DNA of 24,046 nucleotides, taken from positions 1 through 24,046 of the forward strand of contig CAMLGR010000064.1 in assembly GCA_946479615.1 (NCBI GenBank), in the 5' to 3' direction. The first letter of the stretch is position 1; every line of letters begins with the position of its first letter. Positions 21,090 through 24,046 of this stretch are shown here, one piece after another. The position numbers and the translations under genes are program-made. The notes beneath the pieces were generated by a model. It ran no database searches. It saw only the letters and a program-made list of their open reading frames with translations, and was not told the DNA's origin. The DNA is from an uncultured Bacteroidota bacterium (GTDB lineage Bacteria; Bacteroidota; Bacteroidia; Chitinophagales; Chitinophagaceae).

Positions 21090-24046
21090 ATGAAAGTATT
21101 CAGCATTGGTTTATTTTTTATCACCCTGTTATCTCTGCCTATGACTATGCATGCCCAGGGGCCTGTTAAAAATTATGACGCGCAATGGAAAAATGTAGCC
21201 GCCCTGGAAGCTAAAAATTTGCCTAAATCAGCACTGGCTGAAGTAAAGAAGATCTATGACCTGGCTAAAAAAGAGAAACAGGATGCACAACTCATCAAAT
21301 CCCTGATCTATATGTCCCGCTACCAGCAGGAGACCCGGGAAAATAATGAGATCCTGTCCATAAAAGATATTGAAAAAGAAATCATTGCTGCACAGGGTAA
21401 AGAAACGGTCCTTGCCTTATTGAATAGCCTGCTGGCTGGCATGTACTATAATTATTACCAGTCACACCGCTGGGAATTTTATAATCGCACACAGACAACC
21501 GATTTTAAGAAAGACGATATCGCCACCTGGACCACCGAAGATTTTCATAAAAAGATAAGCGAACTCTACCTCCGGTCTATCAAAGAAGAAAAATTATTAC
21601 AGCGAACAAAGCTCGAAACCTTTGATGCAATTATTATAAAGGGAAACATGCGTCATTTGCGGCCTACTCTTTTCGACCTGCTATCGCATACGGCCCTGTC
21701 TTATTTCCAGAATGATGAAAGAGATGTCAACAAACCCGCGTATGCGTTCGAGATCGACCAGGCATCCGCATTCGATCCTGCTGCTGATTTCATCACACGA
21801 AAATTTCCCACCAAAGATTCATTGTCACTTTACCATAAAGCCTTATTGCTTTATCAGAAACTGATCGTTTTTCATATCAACGATGCAAAACCCGATGCCC
21901 TGCTCGATGTGAACCTGAAACGCATTCAATTCGTCAACAGCAAATCGGTACACCCGGATAAAGATCAACTGTATTTTAACAGTATCAATCATATTGCCAA
22001 TCAATATGAGAATACGCCCGCAGCAGCGCAGGCATGGTACCTGGTGGCGCGATATTACGAGACCAATGCCAATACCTATAAAGCTTATGGAGATTCCACA
22101 CACCGGCTCGACCGGGTAAAAGCAAAAGAAATATGTGAGAGAATAGTTGCGCAGAAAGATTCATCCGAAGGAAAAGTAAATTGTATCAACCTGCTGGCGA
22201 CGATCAACCAACCGGTTTTACAATTCACCATAGAAAAAGTCAATATCCCCGGGCAGGCATTCCGGGCCTCTGTACGGTATAAAAATATAAACCGCCTGTA
22301 CCTGCGGGTGATAAAACCTACCGACAAACTAAGAAAAGAACTCGAAGCGCAATACAACGAATCGTTCTGGTCTGCATTGATAAATGCGCCCATCCTGAAA
22401 AGCTGGGACCAGACGCTGCCTGTCACCAGCGACCTTCAAACACATCTTACCGAAATAAAAGTGGATGCATTGCCTGCCGGTGATTATTTTATACTTACTT
22501 CCACGGAAAAAGATTTTACCAATAAAAAGGCTATTCTTGGTTCACGGATCTTTTATGTTTCCAATATCAGTTTTGTCAACAACCTGAATGATTTCTTTGT
22601 ATTGAACCGTGATAACGGTCAGCCGCTTGCTGGTGCAGCCGTACAATTCTGGGAACAACGCTATGATTATACCACATCAAAAAATATCAGGGTAAAGACA
22701 CGCTCGTACAAAACAGATGCCAATGGGTTTTTCAAATTGCAGCGTACAGTTGATAACAATAACAGGTACCGGTATAATGCTTACCAGTTAGAGATCACCT
22801 ATGGCAATGAAAAACTGTTTATGGATGACCAGATCAGCGATTACAATTATTCTCCGTATGCTGATGATGAACCCAAAGCATTCAACCGGGTGTTCTTATT
22901 TGCAGACCGCAGTCTTTACCGGCCGGGACAGATCGTTTATTTCAAGGGTATCACCATGACAAAGAACAACCAGGCAAATACAGCTGATATTCTTTCCGGT
23001 TATGAAACAACGATCTACCTCCGCGATGCAAATGCACAGAACATCGATTCCATAAAAGTAAAAACGAACGAATTCGGTTCTTTTTCTGGTAAATTACAAT
23101 TGCCCGAAGGCGCTCTGAATGGCCAGTTCAGTCTGATTACCAGCCGTGATGAAGGTTTTCAGCAGTTCCGCGTAGAAGAATATAAGCGTCCTAAATTCTA
23201 TGTCGATTATGAACCACTGAAAGGAACATATAAAGTAAATGACCAGATAAAGATCACCGGTACAGCCAAAGCCTATGCCGGCAATAATATCGATGGCGCT
23301 ACGGTAAAATACCGGGTAGTTCGTCAACCCCGCTATATCTATTACTGGTATTTTGCCAAAAGCTGGCAGCCACCGACAGAACCACAGGAAATAGCACATG
23401 GCGAACTGACAACTGATAAGGATGGTAAATTCATCGTAGAGTTTACCGCCATTCCCGATGGGAAGATCGCCAGACAATATGACCCGGTATTTGACTATAC
23501 CGTCTATGCCGATGTAACGGACATCAATGGCGAGACCCGCAGCGGCGAGCAACTGGTATCGGTTAGTTATAAATCCTTGCTATTAAAAACGAATATTCCT
23601 TCTGCTTTACCGCTGGATAGCTTACGCAAATTATCTATCCGTACAGAAAATATGAATGGCGAATTTGAACCCGCCAATGTAAAAGTCACTATCACCAGGC
23701 TGAAGGAAGAAAAAAGATTGATCCGTGAACGTTTCTGGGAAAGACCCGATCAATTCATTTTCACCAAAGAAGAATATGTCCGCAACTTTCCTTATGATGA
23801 ATATGATAATGAAACCGATCCTTCAAGCTGGGAAAAAGGAGAAAAAACATTGGAGAAAACAGATTCCACCAAAGCTACCGGCGAATGGTTAACAGGAACC
23901 AGGCAATGGTCAGCCGGTTATTATGTAATAGAGATTTCCACGAAAGATAAAAACGGGGAAGAAGTAAAGGATGTAAAATACATTGAGCTGTACGATGAAA
24001 AAAGCAACCAGCTTTCCCGGCCACAATATATCTGGTCAGCCGGAAG
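21090..24046 (+). CDS. Alpha-2-macroglobulin family protein (3' end outside window)
   Basis: The frame opens at ATG 21090 and stays open through 985 complete codons to the window end. A signal peptide (MKVFSIGLFFITLLSLPM, cut after HAQ near 23) without a lipobox cysteine points to secretion to the periplasm. Residues about 25-400 are helical and repeat-like (EVKKIYDLAKKEKQDAQLI, SLIYMSRYQQE, AWYLVARYYE), as in the N-terminal region of large Bacteroidota members. From about 525 beta-sandwich macroglobulin domains follow; MG2 is marked by the hallmark DRSLYRPGQ (starting D606) with VYFKG. Further beta-rich domains run to the edge. The bait region and any thioester lie beyond the window, so protease trapping cannot be judged. 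Bacterial homologues are thought to protect the envelope from proteases. The full protein is probably about twice the visible length. Confidence 0.9.
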   Translation, partial: MKVFSIGLFFITLLSLPMTMHAQGPVKNYDAQWKNVAALEAKNLPKSALAEVKKIYDLAKKEKQDAQLIKSLIYMSRYQQETRENNEILSIKDIEKEIIAAQGKETVLALLNSLLAGMYYNYYQSHRWEFYNRTQTTDFKKDDIATWTTEDFHKKISELYLRSIKEEKLLQRTKLETFDAIIIKGNMRHLRPTLFDLLSHTALSYFQNDERDVNKPAYAFEIDQASAFDPAADFITRKFPTKDSLSLYHKALLLYQKLIVFHINDAKPDALLDVNLKRIQFVNSKSVHPDKDQLYFNSINHIANQYENTPAAAQAWYLVARYYETNANTYKAYGDSTHRLDRVKAKEICERIVAQKDSSEGKVNCINLLATINQPVLQFTIEKVNIPGQAFRASVRYKNINRLYLRVIKPTDKLRKELEAQYNESFWSALINAPILKSWDQTLPVTSDLQTHLTEIKVDALPAGDYFILTSTEKDFTNKKAILGSRIFYVSNISFVNNLNDFFVLNRDNGQPLAGAAVQFWEQRYDYTTSKNIRVKTRSYKTDANGFFKLQRTVDNNNRYRYNAYQLEITYGNEKLFMDDQISDYNYSPYADDEPKAFNRVFLFADRSLYRPGQIVYFKGITMTKNNQANTADILSGYETTIYLRDANAQNIDSIKVKTNEFGSFSGKLQLPEGALNGQFSLITSRDEGFQQFRVEEYKRPKFYVDYEPLKGTYKVNDQIKITGTAKAYAGNNIDGATVKYRVVRQPRYIYYWYFAKSWQPPTEPQEIAHGELTTDKDGKFIVEFTAIPDGKIARQYDPVFDYTVYADVTDINGETRSGEQLVSVSYKSLLLKTNIPSALPLDSLRKLSIRTENMNGEFEPANVKVTITRLKEEKRLIRERFWERPDQFIFTKEEYVRNFPYDEYDNETDPSSWEKGEKTLEKTDSTKATGEWLTGTRQWSAGYYVIEISTKDKNGEEVKDVKYIELYDEKSNQLSRPQYIWSAG

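Overview
The window comes from a Bacteroidota chromosome, most likely a Chitinophagaceae-type genome. This is inferred from gene content (long SecA with the Bacteroidota-style insert, ORF6N protein, DUF4476 protein, alpha-2-macroglobulin protein with a helical N-terminal region), from the lack of Shine-Dalgarno sequences, and from promoters that fit the Bacteroidota pattern TTG-N19-TAnnTTTG. No tRNA, rRNA, CRISPR array, transposase or integrase was seen. It is mostly housekeeping sequence with unusual intergenic repeat structure.

Layout. 1-3172: secA on the + strand, lacking its 5' end. 3173-3485: a repeat-only stretch holding two copies of a compound unit (terminator hairpin, 29-nt palindrome, CTATGTG repeat). 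3486-4001: an ORF6N-domain gene on the - strand whose own coding sequence contains the same 29-nt palindrome. 4199-8679: two-gene - strand operon of exported amidohydrolase-like proteins, with three modules of which only one keeps its metal ligands. 8680-8961: divergent intergenic region with a 39-bp inverted repeat and the deoC promoter. 8962-12510: deoC, a full aldehyde dehydrogenase and a truncated, catalytically dead aldehyde dehydrogenase homologue. 12599-19669: all + strand, SPOR-domain protein, M20 amidohydrolase, malic enzyme-phosphotransacetylase fusion, an MlaE/MlaF-type lipid ABC transporter pair, and sucD. 19816-20702: a DUF4476 protein preceded by a tightly spaced 40-aa small ORF (- strand). 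21090-24046: an alpha-2-macroglobulin family gene running off the window.

How the genes relate. DeoC splits deoxyribose-5-phosphate into glyceraldehyde-3-phosphate and acetaldehyde, and the adjacent dehydrogenase is a plausible acetaldehyde sink. Malic enzyme and succinyl-CoA ligase belong to central carbon metabolism. SecA is the Sec motor that would export the signal-peptide proteins seen here (both amidohydrolases, SPOR, DUF4476 and A2M proteins).

The main surprise is between the genes. Almost every gap above about 60 nt carries its own inverted repeat, with a different sequence each time. The region around the ORF6N gene combines a palindrome, a terminator duplication and a dispersed repeat in a way that resembles a small gene-plus-palindrome system. 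That interpretation is inference.
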